Assembly (NCBI RefSeq): GCF_018403285.1
Contig: NZ_BOSJ01000002.1
Coordinates: 434,001-498,000 of the forward strand
Source of the DNA: Paenibacillus sp. J45TS6
Lineage (GTDB): Bacteria; Bacillota; Bacilli; Paenibacillales; Paenibacillaceae
Direction of reading: 5' to 3'
DNA: 64,000 bases
This document shows positions 17,487-26,470 of the stretch, one piece after another. Position numbers and translations under genes: made by a program. A model generated the notes under the pieces. The model saw nothing but the letters and a program-made list of their open reading frames with translations. It had not been told where the DNA came from and did no database searches. The first letter of the stretch is position 1, and each line of letters begins with the position of its first letter.

Positions 17487-18639
17487 TACTTCTCTCCTCC
17501 TTTTCCACGTTCTCGATCTGGAAGCAGGCTAATTTAACTTGATCATTATCAGAGTTGATTAGACCTTTGGAATAGAGAGTGTAAATCATGATATCTCTAG
17601 CAAAAGTGTCCTTTTCAGAAATGACTTTTCTGATGGAACTATCCTTATTAAAAATGTTCTCTTCTTCCAAGTGAAAGAGGGTAAAAGCACAATTGTACCG
17701 CACGAACCAATTCGCATCTTTTATATATTCATTGAGTAATGTAATCGTTTCTTCACATGGATATAAACCAATAGCCCTAGCACACACGGCTCTAATTTCG
17801 TAGTGTTTACTTTTGAATTTTTCAACAATAAATGGGTATGCCTCTTGTTTATGAACGACTCCAAAATACCGGATTCCAGCAATGATTATTTCTTTATCAC
17901 TAGATGCCTCAATGAATTGTAGAATCTCATCAGCATATTCACTGATTCTACGGTTTGTAAAATGGTCCAAGATACCCCGCTTTATTTTTGGGCAGAATTC
18001 GGCCATATGACTAGCTAAAGATTTATTTAACTCTTGCATATCCCCACAAAAACTACCCATAAAATCGACAATCACTTTATTATTAAAATACAATTTCCCT
18101 TTTGAGATTCTGCGATATGCCTCAATAATGGCATCCACATTTCCTGTATTTCTAAGGACTCGGAGTGCATTATTCCTCACATATAGCGAAGGATCATCTA
18201 GACTTTCTAGTGCGAATTTGGTAACCTCTTCCGAATTCATATAATATTCAGCACACAAATATAAGACATAGCTCTTTCGATACTTATTGTGCACGATGCG
18301 ATTGTTATTTAACATTTGGAAATCAATAATAAGAGCGACCAACTGATGCAGCTTCTCAGTTAAACCATCCTGTTTCACTCTGGCAAAATAAATAGAATTA
18401 AATGCCTGAAGGCCTGCCTTGGTTTGAACCTTTTTCCGCAGATCTACCATTTCATTTTCTGAAATGATAGATCCACTTTGTGATTCTAAATACTTGTCAA
18501 CAATCGGCTGCATTTCAATTTCCAATTGGCTGACTTTTCTATGGTCCATTCCTTGTTTCACTTTTGAAAAAACAAGATATAAAATAACAAGAAGTAAAAT
18601 AACCAAGAAAAAAATAATAGAGAAGTATATCAGATCCAT
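17455..18639 (-). CDS. Membrane-anchored HEAT-repeat protein
   Basis: A 394-residue protein with one N-terminal transmembrane helix (about 4-26) and a long cytoplasmic helical solenoid. HEAT-type repeats are visible as DPSLYVRNNALRVLRNTGN, KSKHYEIRAVCARAIG and DANWFVRYNCAFTLF, each with the conserved Asp/Arg pattern. Such repeats are protein-binding scaffolds. It sits between the glycosidase-like gene and the GT2 gene and overlaps the latter by 32 bases, so it is probably a partner or regulator of the glycosyltransferase. No enzymatic motif is seen. Confidence 0.85.
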   Translation of the reverse strand: MDLIYFSIIFFLVILLLVILYLVFSKVKQGMDHRKVSQLEIEMQPIVDKYLESQSGSIISENEMVDLRKKVQTKAGLQAFNSIYFARVKQDGLTEKLHQLVALIIDFQMLNNNRIVHNKYRKSYVLYLCAEYYMNSEEVTKFALESLDDPSLYVRNNALRVLRNTGNVDAIIEAYRRISKGKLYFNNKVIVDFMGSFCGDMQELNKSLASHMAEFCPKIKRGILDHFTNRRISEYADEILQFIEASSDKEIIIAGIRYFGVVHKQEAYPFIVEKFKSKHYEIRAVCARAIGLYPCEETITLLNEYIKDANWFVRYNCAFTLFHLEEENIFNKDSSIRKVISEKDTFARDIMIYTLYSKGLINSDNDQVKLACFQIENVEKEERSNGFKTNHLVH

Positions 18640-18651
18640 ATTCGTCCTTTC

Positions 18652-20793
18652 TTAAGAGTCTTCTACATTTTCAAAATAGGCTTGAAGCACTTCATAAGAT
18701 TTTTTAGTTCTTTCCTGATAGTGAATGTCATTATTTTTTAAACGTATATAGCTAGGAGAAGTAACTTTCGTTATTTGCCCATCGCTCTCCGTTACAACCT
18801 GTACCCCGATTTGATCTATTTTTACTTTGGCATTGATTCCATCCTTATAAAAATCTCCTAATGCTGTCCCACCAATCGGGTCAATCACATTAATTAACAG
18901 CCACGGAATTCGAAGTTCTATCACATCTTCTTTTACATAAAAATCGGCTAGTGAATTATATTGATCAGAATCATAATCTGAGTTTCCAAATACAAGTGTG
19001 CCTGTTTCCATATATTTCGGCGGTACTTTCTCCATCGTTCCGTCATTCTGAAATACATTCCGTGTTAATAGATAGATTGGATCAAATATATCTGTATTTT
19101 CGTTAGGGATCGTTGTCATTTTATCCACGATATTAGAGTAGTACTTATAACGAAAATCAAAAATATTGTACCGAGAATGAACCTGAATATCTGAATCGTT
19201 TTTCCCTTGTATTCTTGCAACGAAATCAGCATTCATATCAAACATCCCATCATATCCTTCATAGTTCTCAGTACCCATCGATGGGTTAACATCAATAGCT
19301 ATACGCAGATGATCCTTCGTAAAATGAAATTTGTCCTTTTGAATCATCAGATATAAATAGCTGGAGTCATATTTGGCGTACAATTGTCCATTTTCATTAT
19401 CGTATAGTAAGTTTTCTTTACTCCAATCCGTGGTGATCCCATCCACTTTAACAGCCTGCTCATCGCTTGGAACAAACTGCATAATTCCAAAATGTTGTTC
19501 ACTCGATTGTACGTCTAACCAATTTTCTGTATTATCTATGTTTTTTATATGACGTGTATTCCAGGTTCTGCTTCGCTGCCACTCATCCTGCCAATTATAT
19601 ACAATGGCCCCAGCATATTGATTTTGATAAATATCATCGAGCAACTCTGTTAAATACTCGCCCTGTTCCTCTTCGGTCACTCCTCCACGACTGTAATGAT
19701 TATATTCATCTTCTTTGGACATGGCCCTAGAAGTAGATAATCCAATACTCGTAATTACAATCGGTTTCTGGTGAATGCTTTTTAATTGTTGTAAATAACC
19801 TTCAAAGGATCCTTCCTTTTCTGAGGGGAGAGAATTTTCTAAGCTAATGTTTAGAAAGTCGGTATCGTTTGGTGATGCCTGATAACTAGCAAAAATTCCA
19901 GTATGAAAATCATTTGTTACCTTGAGTTTCTCAATATTTAATTCCGTATTACGAAACACACTGGATTGTGCCGAATGTATAATAGGGTCAAGCTCAGTGG
20001 TGTTTAAGAAGGAAACCAATCGCTGCTGATTATATTTTTCAGTTTCATATTGGACCGTATAATCGAGTGCCTCAGCCATTATATATTCAAACCCATTTAG
20101 AGAATCGGCCGTAACATATCTCCCCGCATAAGTTGTATGCTCTTGATCCCTTTTATTCATAATTTTTATTAACGTAGGGTCCCACGAGTTACCGATAACG
20201 TAGCCTAATACATAAGGAGAAACATCATTTGCATACCATTTACTTGTAAAAATATCTTTATTCCACATCATCTTTCTGCCATGGACAACATCAATGGTAT
20301 TTTTAATATTTGCTCGTAACTGTTTCGATATTTCTTCACTCGTTTGTTTATATTCACCATCAATTACATCTTCATCTATAGGAATATCATGAATGATATA
20401 TATAGGATTTTGATTATTCTTATTAAATTCGTAAACTGCATTATACAAAGCGGGTGACTGAATAGAAGGAATTCGAATGGTGTTGACATTCATCTTGCTG
20501 ATTTGATCTAGCCAAGCACTCATTTTCTCTTCCAGTTCGTCTGAACTTAGTTGCTCTTTATTAGGTAGACTGTCACTTAAAGATATCCCTTTTATTAAAA
20601 AGGCACTCCATTTTTCACCATTATAATGTTCAATCTGATCTTCCCCGACCCTTACTGCATAATGAACACCATTTTCTTCAGTCGAGTTTTTAAAAGCACT
20701 CTTTTTAAAATGCAAACCACCTGAAAAAAACAAATATATCAATAACATGATGATCAATATCATACTAGAGACAATTAGCATAAATTTACGCAA
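18652..20793 (-). CDS. Membrane-anchored glycosidase-like protein with CBM9-like C-terminal domain
   Basis: A 713-residue protein held by one N-terminal transmembrane segment (about 4-24) and otherwise outside the cell. Residues 60-430 read like a TIM-barrel glycoside hydrolase (MNVNTIRIPSIQSPALY, PYVLGYVIGNSWDP, KPIVITSIGLSTSRA, YAGAIVYNWQDEWQRS). Residues about 450-690 resemble a CBM9/DOMON-like sandwich (VDGITTDWSKE, SSYLYLMIQKDK, LRIAIDVNPSMG). The catalytic glutamates of classical GH2/GH5 barrels are not clearly conserved: the expected NE is NS in VIGNSWDP. It may therefore be a binding protein. The start is a TTG after AAGGGATTG. It lies 12-14 bases from each neighbouring gene in the operon. 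Confidence 0.8.
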   Translation of the reverse strand: MRKFMLIVSSMILIIMLLIYLFFSGGLHFKKSAFKNSTEENGVHYAVRVGEDQIEHYNGEKWSAFLIKGISLSDSLPNKEQLSSDELEEKMSAWLDQISKMNVNTIRIPSIQSPALYNAVYEFNKNNQNPIYIIHDIPIDEDVIDGEYKQTSEEISKQLRANIKNTIDVVHGRKMMWNKDIFTSKWYANDVSPYVLGYVIGNSWDPTLIKIMNKRDQEHTTYAGRYVTADSLNGFEYIMAEALDYTVQYETEKYNQQRLVSFLNTTELDPIIHSAQSSVFRNTELNIEKLKVTNDFHTGIFASYQASPNDTDFLNISLENSLPSEKEGSFEGYLQQLKSIHQKPIVITSIGLSTSRAMSKEDEYNHYSRGGVTEEEQGEYLTELLDDIYQNQYAGAIVYNWQDEWQRSRTWNTRHIKNIDNTENWLDVQSSEQHFGIMQFVPSDEQAVKVDGITTDWSKENLLYDNENGQLYAKYDSSYLYLMIQKDKFHFTKDHLRIAIDVNPSMGTENYEGYDGMFDMNADFVARIQGKNDSDIQVHSRYNIFDFRYKYYSNIVDKMTTIPNENTDIFDPIYLLTRNVFQNDGTMEKVPPKYMETGTLVFGNSDYDSDQYNSLADFYVKEDVIELRIPWLLINVIDPIGGTALGDFYKDGINAKVKIDQIGVQVVTESDGQITKVTSPSYIRLKNNDIHYQERTKKSYEVLQAYFENVEDS

Positions 20794-20807
20794 GTTACAT
20801 CAATCCC

Positions 20808-22274
20808 TTACAAATCACTCTCGTTCATTCTGTATAAGATAGCTGTATTTTGATCAATCCAGCTTGCCCGTTTCGCAATATAGTCTTTCATTTGTTGAAT
20901 CTCTTTTTCATACTCTTCTGCTTGCGAAGTAGTACCGTTCCATTTCGCATGATTTCGCTGGATCGCATCTCCCAGTTCTTCAACCGCACGATCTATCAAA
21001 TCATATAAGTATTCTTCTGATAATACATTCTTTCGAAGGAACTGATATCTTTCTATATACGTATCAACAAAATAAGGATCCTTAAAAAGCTGATCAAACC
21101 AAGTGGTGTTGAACATTTTAAATCCTTCTGCACTAGAATATGGGGAATTTTGAGGTAAACCGAGGATCAAATCAAAATCCCAAACCGGTCCTGCATGTAG
21201 ACGACCACCTATATCTCTGTAAAAATATGTACTTACATCACCACCATCCACATTATTAAAAAAGTCGTTAATGATCGCATAATCTACAAAGGACTTCACA
21301 TCAATGTATTTTCGATATCCGCTTCTTTTGTTAGTAAAGTCACGAGAATACAAGGTCAATTCAAAATCATTAATATAGTCATCTATGATTTGTTTTTGGT
21401 TGTCCGTAATTCGTGCCTTGCCAGGATACACATACGTAAGTCTACTTCTTTTCTTGACTGTACCATCTGCACTTACAATTTGGTCTGTTAAGACACTACT
21501 CCATAAACTGTCTATAACAGGCTCTCCTACTTTAATCTTGTCCCTAGCAATGATAAAGCTCGTGTCTGTGTAACGCTCATCGGTTTTTGTTATATTCACC
21601 CGATCAGAACTACGTGTGATTTTCTCCATCAGCATATATACACCACGGTAGCTTACATCGTTGATCTCATTTGTTTGATCATCAAGGATGTACACTTCAA
21701 CAAACCGTGTTTCGGGTGCAAATGCCATGATTTCACCCGAAACTTGGTAAGCTAAATGATTTCGAATCAGGGAACTGTCTGCGGAAACCCCATTTAATAC
21801 CCACTCATTATCTTTGGGCATATTTAATAGGGATACATCTTTTTCTCCCCCGGTCTCATTCATAAATTTTAGAGAGAACTGTTTTTTGGGATTAATGCGT
21901 GAAGATTGTCCTCTGATACCAATCTCCACCTTTTCTTTCATTGCTGGTTTTGTTTGCGGATCCATACAGGTGGTTCCATCAGAATTAACATCATATAAGG
22001 CGAAATCCACATTATACCTATCCGTCTTTTCATTGATTGAAGAATCCGATATGGTTTCAATATTTTGACCATCGGTATCAATAATAACAACCGGTAAATT
22101 GTGATCTCCTTCACATGAATGTACATCAGGATTTGAGGTTGCCTTTTTCTCGGAATTTTCGTTTCCATATTCAGAAGTGTAGGTCAATCGAGGAATTGCA
22201 ACAATAAAACTAGCAATCAATAATATGACCATAATGAACAACAACGTTTTTCTTCCATTATTTCTTTTGTTCAT
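20808..22274 (-). CDS. CotH-type kinase family protein, membrane-anchored
   Basis: A 488-residue protein with an N-terminal signal-anchor (about 10-30) and a CotH domain over most of the rest. Key regions are EIGIRGQSSRINPKKQFSLKF (the nucleotide-binding Lys loop, around 117-137), YRGVYMLMEKI, and GPVWDFDLILGLP with the metal-binding Asp pair. CotH proteins of Bacillus are atypical kinases that phosphorylate spore coat proteins. Here the predicted location is outside the membrane, and the neighbours are polymer-synthesis genes rather than cot genes. It follows the DUF4956 gene by 11 bases. The substrate is unknown. Confidence 0.93.
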   Translation of the reverse strand: MNKRNNGRKTLLFIMVILLIASFIVAIPRLTYTSEYGNENSEKKATSNPDVHSCEGDHNLPVVIIDTDGQNIETISDSSINEKTDRYNVDFALYDVNSDGTTCMDPQTKPAMKEKVEIGIRGQSSRINPKKQFSLKFMNETGGEKDVSLLNMPKDNEWVLNGVSADSSLIRNHLAYQVSGEIMAFAPETRFVEVYILDDQTNEINDVSYRGVYMLMEKITRSSDRVNITKTDERYTDTSFIIARDKIKVGEPVIDSLWSSVLTDQIVSADGTVKKRSRLTYVYPGKARITDNQKQIIDDYINDFELTLYSRDFTNKRSGYRKYIDVKSFVDYAIINDFFNNVDGGDVSTYFYRDIGGRLHAGPVWDFDLILGLPQNSPYSSAEGFKMFNTTWFDQLFKDPYFVDTYIERYQFLRKNVLSEEYLYDLIDRAVEELGDAIQRNHAKWNGTTSQAEEYEKEIQQMKDYIAKRASWIDQNTAILYRMNESDL

Positions 22275-22285
22275 ATGTCATACAC

Positions 22286-22957
22286 CTATTCTAGTGTTTC
22301 TCCATTTTGAGAAACGACGTTAATTGAAATAACACCTTTAATCTTTTTCATATATTCATATTCCTTTGTTGAAGCATTGCCTTTTAGCTTGATTTGATAA
22401 ACAAGTTCAACAAATTGGTCATTTACCGTTTCTGAACGTAATTTATAACCTCTGCACACTTTAAACATATGCGCTCTTATATTTTCTAAAGATTCGTCTA
22501 TATTTTCAGAGCGGATAATAATTAAATAACGTTCATCACTTCCAATACCATAGTTAAAAACAAAGCATACTAAGGAGATGATAACTGTCCCGATAATAGT
22601 AATCGCTAAACTGCCTGAACCTGCTCCTAATCCGATAGCAATGGTCCAGAAGATATACGCTGTATCACGTGGATCTTTAACCGCCGTACGAAAACGAACA
22701 ATAGAAAGCGCCCCGACCATCCCTAAGGATAGAGCGATATTTCCGCCAATAATGCTCATAATTACGGTTGTAATTAATGTTAGCATAATGAGAGAAATAT
22801 TAAATTTCTTACTATACAGAATGCTTCCATAAGTGAACCGATATGTAATAAATACGATTAAACTCAGTGCTAATGCGACTAACGTATTCCCGAGTAGCTG
22901 CGTAGTCGTAACATCAGCGGTACTACCATACAAAAGTTCATATAACGCATCTTTCAT
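22286..22957 (-). CDS. DUF4956 integral membrane protein
   Basis: A 223-residue protein with about four transmembrane helices in the first 140 residues and a soluble C-terminal domain (about 145-223) that alternates beta and alpha elements like an ACT-type domain. The most conserved-looking stretch is GMVGALSIVRFRTAVKDPRD, followed by a glycine-rich helix GLGAGSGS. The layout recalls MgtC/SapB proteins, though DUF4956 is a separate family with no known role. ATG 22957 follows GGAGTTGTGATTG; a TTG codon just before it lacks that spacing. It is the first gene of the operon, downstream of a strong promoter. DUF4956 genes are known to sit beside VTC and CotH genes in other genomes. Confidence 0.88.
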   Translation of the reverse strand: MKDALYELLYGSTADVTTTQLLGNTLVALALSLIVFITYRFTYGSILYSKKFNISLIMLTLITTVIMSIIGGNIALSLGMVGALSIVRFRTAVKDPRDTAYIFWTIAIGLGAGSGSLAITIIGTVIISLVCFVFNYGIGSDERYLIIIRSENIDESLENIRAHMFKVCRGYKLRSETVNDQFVELVYQIKLKGNASTKEYEYMKKIKGVISINVVSQNGETLE

Positions 22958-23033
22958 CAATCACAACTCCAAACAATAAAAATTAATTAACAATAGACCG
23001 GTGTAAACTACCAATCCTTTATAACTAGTAGTT

Positions 23034-23062
23034 AAGATAGCATCATCAATAAATGTCGTCAA
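23034..23062 (-). promoter_or_regulatory. SigA-type promoter of the DUF4956-CotH-GT2-VTC operon
   Basis: On the minus strand TTGACG (23057-23062) and TATCTT (23034-23039) are separated by exactly 17 bases, about 77 bases before the DUF4956 start codon. AACTACTAGTTA, an imperfect palindrome at about 23021-23033, overlaps the probable start site and could be an operator. Confidence 0.75.
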
Positions 23063-23114
23063 GAATAGAGAATGCAAATGAAAAACGATGTGAAATTCGA
23101 TGTAAAATATACAC

Positions 23115-23152
23115 AAAAATACTGCTGATATCCTTATATCAGCAGTATTTTT
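23115..23152. terminator. Bidirectional terminator
   Basis: A 14-base perfect stem (AATACTGCTGATAT with its complement) and a 4-base loop is flanked by T5 on both strands. It ends the SDR-acetyltransferase transcript coming from the right and isolates it from the operon promoter on its left. Confidence 0.9.
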
Positions 23153-23234
23153 ACTGGTTGAGATTATTGAAAATTGTCTGGGTAAATCAATTTCATATAT
23201 CGTTCCGATTAAAGCAACAAAAAGTATGATGAAA

Positions 23235-23816
23235 TTAATTTAGATTTGTATCTATTTTCTTAATTACTTTTGCCGGCACTCCTGCAACAACCGTGTTTTT
23301 GGGCACATCCTTAGTAACAACGGCTCCCGCGGCAACCACAGCATTGTCCCCAATCGTTACCCCGGGTAATATCGTTGCGCTCGACCCAATCCATACATTT
23401 TCTCCAATCACAACAGGAGAAGGATACGTTCCATTTCTTGTTTCTATAGATAATCCATGATTCAGGGTAGCAATGGTGACGTTCATACCGATCAGTGAAC
23501 CATCCCCTATTCTAATCCCGCCTCGATCTTGAAACGAACATCCCGTGTTAAAAAACACGTTTTTTCCAATGGTGATATTTTTGCCGAAGTCTGTATAAAA
23601 CGGTGGAAAACACGTAAAAGATGAATCTACTTCCGTACCTGTCAGTTCACGAAAAATCTCTACAATTTCTTCTTTCGAGTGGTAGGACGTATTCAACTTC
23701 ATGGTTACCCTTTGGGCTTCGTAGCTGCACTCTATTAATAGCCCATGCAATTCTTTATCGCTGGCTAAAATGGGTTTGCCTTCCTTACAAAATTCGATGA
23801 AAGCTTTCATATCCAT
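23235..23816 (-). CDS. Maltose/galactoside O-acetyltransferase-like hexapeptide protein
   Basis: A 193-residue trimeric left-handed beta-helix acyltransferase that uses acetyl-CoA. An N-terminal helical Mac domain (about 1-60) precedes hexapeptide repeats: [34 protein letters not shown] with the catalytic His, [19 protein letters not shown] and [23 protein letters not shown] 23816 was chosen because GGTGG precedes it at 8 bases; a GTG 12 bases upstream is the alternative. It follows the SDR gene by 22 bases, so the two are probably one transcript. Family members acetylate sugars in detoxification; the natural substrate here is unknown. Confidence 0.9.
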   Translation of the reverse strand: MDMKAFIEFCKEGKPILASDKELHGLLIECSYEAQRVTMKLNTSYHSKEEIVEIFRELTGTEVDSSFTCFPPFYTDFGKNITIGKNVFFNTGCSFQDRGGIRIGDGSLIGMNVTIATLNHGLSIETRNGTYPSPVVIGENVWIGSSATILPGVTIGDNAVVAAGAVVTKDVPKNTVVAGVPAKVIKKIDTNLN

Positions 23817-23838
23817 AGCTGAACCCACCTGACCTTTA

Positions 23839-24573
23839 TTATACTTCTTGTTTTGTTGGACGAATAATCATATCACTAACCGATACTCTCTCCGGTGTAT
23901 CAATAACATAAGCGACTGCTTGCGCAATATCCTCTGCAGATAGACCCCATTCCTTTTGGGCTTTATGTAACTCTTCTCCCACTTTTTTATCGCTTATTGT
24001 CTTGTAAAGCTCTGTCTCGACGGCTCCTGGTGAAATAATGGTCGATTTGATATTGTTTTCCCGTTGCTCTTGTCGTAGTCCTTCCATAATTGCTCTTACA
24101 GCAAATTTCGTACCGCAGTATACGGCAGAATCCGGATAGACAACATGGCCAGCTACTGAATCAGTTGAGATAATATGTCCTGATCCTTGTTCAACCATTC
24201 GAGGCAGGGCAGCGGCAATTCCATTTAGTACGCCCATTACATTGATATCGAGCATCTTTTTCCACTCATCACGTTTTGTCTCAATTAGTGGTGCCGTCGG
24301 CATGATCCCTGCATTATTAAAAAGCACATCGATTCTGCCAAATTCGGTAAGGGCTAAATCAATAACCTGCTGTACGTCATCATAATTTGAGACATCCGCT
24401 TTTTTATAGACAATGGATGCATCAGGAAGAGATTCTTTGATTCTCTTTAGATTTTCCTCTCTACGTGCTGCTAATACTAATTTAGCGCCTTTATTCGCCA
24501 ATATTTTTGCGGTTGCTTCTCCAATCCCACTAGACGCCCCCATGATAATAATCACCTTGTCTTGTATAGCCAT
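23839..24573 (-). CDS. Short-chain dehydrogenase/reductase
   Basis: A 244-residue NAD(P)-dependent oxidoreductase of classical SDR type. It has the cofactor-binding GASSGIG near the N terminus, NNAGIM, the catalytic Ser ([10 protein letters not shown]) and YCGTK with the Tyr-x-x-x-Lys pair. Arg residues in AARREENL favour NADP(H). GGGAGGAATTATAG precedes the ATG. The acetyltransferase gene follows and shares its transcript, while another SDR gene diverges 300 bases to the right. The sequence resembles YdfG/serine-dehydrogenase-like enzymes, but the substrate cannot be told. Confidence 0.92.
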   Translation of the reverse strand: MAIQDKVIIIMGASSGIGEATAKILANKGAKLVLAARREENLKRIKESLPDASIVYKKADVSNYDDVQQVIDLALTEFGRIDVLFNNAGIMPTAPLIETKRDEWKKMLDINVMGVLNGIAAALPRMVEQGSGHIISTDSVAGHVVYPDSAVYCGTKFAVRAIMEGLRQEQRENNIKSTIISPGAVETELYKTISDKKVGEELHKAQKEWGLSAEDIAQAVAYVIDTPERVSVSDMIIRPTKQEV

Positions 24574-24873
24574 CTATAATTCCTCCCTCATCCATTTAAC
24601 CGTTTTCAATAAAATCATAGGATGATAGGAACTAAATATCCAATGCCTATATAAAATAAACTCTTATGCTTTTTAGGCATACCAACAGAGAAACAAAGGA
24701 TTACTCTCACAATATTTGACATAAGCGTATGGGCAGCGTTATTGTTGTGGAATATACAACTTTATAAAAGTAAGTGTATTTTAAGATTTCGAATAAAGTG
24801 GATATCATTTATGTTGAGAGATAAGGCATCTTTTTTTATGAAAACCTTATTTCTACAAAAGGAGACGACAACG
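24574..24873. other. Divergent intergenic region between two SDR genes
   Basis: About 300 AT-rich bases. A TTGACA at 24716-24721 could be the -35 box of the rightward SDR gene, but no good -10 follows at 17 bases. No RNA, repeat or small gene was recognised. The open frame from 24742 is an upstream extension of the SDR gene without a ribosome site. Confidence 0.4.
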
Positions 24874-25629
24874 ATGAGAAAACTGGAAGGAAAAATCGCC
24901 ATCATTACAGGAGCAGCCGGTGGTATTGGTAAAGGAATAGCAACTGCCTATGTTAAAGAAGGAGCAACCGTAGCCATTATCGATTTGAATGCGGAAGCTG
25001 GGGAGCTAACAATTAAAGAATTGCAAGAATATGCTCCTGAATCTATCTTTATTGAAGCGAATCTAACAGAACATGATAAATTAGCTGATATCGTTAAAAT
25101 GATAGCTGAAAAATTCGGAAAAATTGATATCTTAGTCAATAATGCACACGCCTCCCGAATGAATTCGATTGCAGATACAACACAGCAAGATTTCGATTTA
25201 TCTTTTGGAACCGGTTTCTACCCAACATTCTACTTGATGCAAGCCGCACTTCCTTATTTAAAAGAAACAAAAGGCAATATCATCAACTTTGCTTCCGGTG
25301 CTGGTATTAATGGGGACGTTAATCAAGTGTCATACGCAGTTGCAAAAGAAGCCATTCGTGCAGCTACTCGCGTAGCGGCAAATGAATTTGGTCCATTCGG
25401 TATCAATGTGAACATCATTGCACCGATCGCAAAATCGCCTGGATTGATTGAGTGGGCAGAAGAGAACCCTGAGTACTATCAAGGCATGCTTGCTAAGATC
25501 CCGATGAGAAGACTTGGCGAACTCGAAAATGATATCGGACGAGTAGCGGTATTCTTGGCAAGTGAGGATTCTGCTTATATTACAGGTCAGACTATTATGG
25601 TCGATGGCGGATCTATTAAATTACGTTAA
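24874..25629 (+). CDS. Short-chain dehydrogenase/reductase, FabG-like
   Basis: A 251-residue SDR with GAAGGIGKGIA for cofactor binding, NNAHAS, a serine in FASGAG, and the catalytic Tyr-Lys pair in SYAVAKEA. The C-terminal ITGQTIMVDGGS is typical of FabG-like members. Asp in IIDLNAE at the end of the second strand suggests NAD(H). ATG 24874 follows AAAAGGAGACGACAACG; the open frame extends upstream to 24742 but without a ribosome site. It stands alone with its own terminator and diverges from the other SDR operon. The substrate is unknown. Confidence 0.92.
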   Translation: MRKLEGKIAIITGAAGGIGKGIATAYVKEGATVAIIDLNAEAGELTIKELQEYAPESIFIEANLTEHDKLADIVKMIAEKFGKIDILVNNAHASRMNSIADTTQQDFDLSFGTGFYPTFYLMQAALPYLKETKGNIINFASGAGINGDVNQVSYAVAKEAIRAATRVAANEFGPFGINVNIIAPIAKSPGLIEWAEENPEYYQGMLAKIPMRRLGELENDIGRVAVFLASEDSAYITGQTIMVDGGSIKLR

Positions 25630-25669
25630 TTATCATCGGTGGCGGATCCTCTGCCCAATAATATGTGAA

Positions 25670-25708
25670 AAGACAGTCCTCAAACGTAATGAGGGCTGTC
25701 TTCTTATT
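25670..25708 (+). terminator. Terminator after the rightward SDR gene
   Basis: AAGACAG-CCTCA pairs with TGAGG-CTGTCTT around a 7-base loop and is followed by CTTATT. The left flank is T-rich on the other strand, so it may also serve the convergent AlkD-like gene. Confidence 0.75.
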
Positions 25709-25714
25709 AGAACA

Positions 25715-26422
25715 CTAGCACCTTACATATTTTCGTTTAAAACCGAGTTGCCCCTTATCTATCGCCTTTTGCAGATTAACAGAAGCATCCAAAAGCTTGG
25801 TTTTATTGTTGTTACCATTAACCTCCACCGGTCCTACTTCCTTCGCGATTGTGACCGCCTTCTCATGAAGAGGCAGATAGGATACTCCCACAGTATAAAT
25901 GAAATTGTTCATCGCATATTTTGTACGTTCAGGTGCATCATGAATGGTGCTTGCCACAAGATCCAACATAGCAGCTATTTTCTCTTCCGAAAATTCACCA
26001 TCTGGACGATTGCCGAGCAGCCAACAGTAGCAGCTCCACCCTGCCGACATTTTTAGCTCTACATCGCTTGCAATCCACCTATCAGCAACTTCTTGTGCAA
26101 TATCCGTTTCTGCCAAAGTTACGGCGACTACATAATCCGATAGCATATAAAAATAAGCTCGGTCTATCCAACGCTCAAAGTCCTTCTCCGTCATCACTTT
26201 AGGATCAGCAATCATCCCTGCAAAATACATAGCATCGTAATTTCCTGTAGCATAAAGTTCCTCAGCCAATGGCTGGTTACGTTTTATTTTTCTAAAGAGC
26301 GGCTTCATCGCTCCTGTCGCCACACCAAAAAGCGGTTCGTGCGCACCATTCGACTGATATATTTTCTTGGTTCGTTCCTTGCCGAGAGCTTCAAGCTCTT
26401 GCATGACCATTTCTAGATCCAT
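25715..26422 (-). CDS. DNA alkylation repair protein, AlkC/AlkD-like
   Basis: A 235-residue all-helical protein of the HEAT-like DNA glycosylase group, which excises positively charged alkylated bases. Signs are GVATGAMKPLFRKIKRNQPLAEELYATGNYDAMYFAGMIADP, given here by position (residues about 30-72), a Trp-rich helix with SAGWSCYCWLLGN, and a C-terminal KRKYVRC. ATG 26422 follows AAGGAAGTGCGGACA; the frame extends to 26470 but only into the neighbouring gene's end. It lies 48 bases downstream of an esterase gene and may share its transcript. The exact subfamily (AlkC versus AlkD) was not resolved. Confidence 0.83.
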   Translation of the reverse strand: MDLEMVMQELEALGKERTKKIYQSNGAHEPLFGVATGAMKPLFRKIKRNQPLAEELYATGNYDAMYFAGMIADPKVMTEKDFERWIDRAYFYMLSDYVVAVTLAETDIAQEVADRWIASDVELKMSAGWSCYCWLLGNRPDGEFSEEKIAAMLDLVASTIHDAPERTKYAMNNFIYTVGVSYLPLHEKAVTIAKEVGPVEVNGNNNKTKLLDASVNLQKAIDKGQLGFKRKYVRC

Positions 26423-26470
26423 TGTCCGCACTTCCTTTTTTAAAGGTTTATATGATTGTATATGTTCCAT

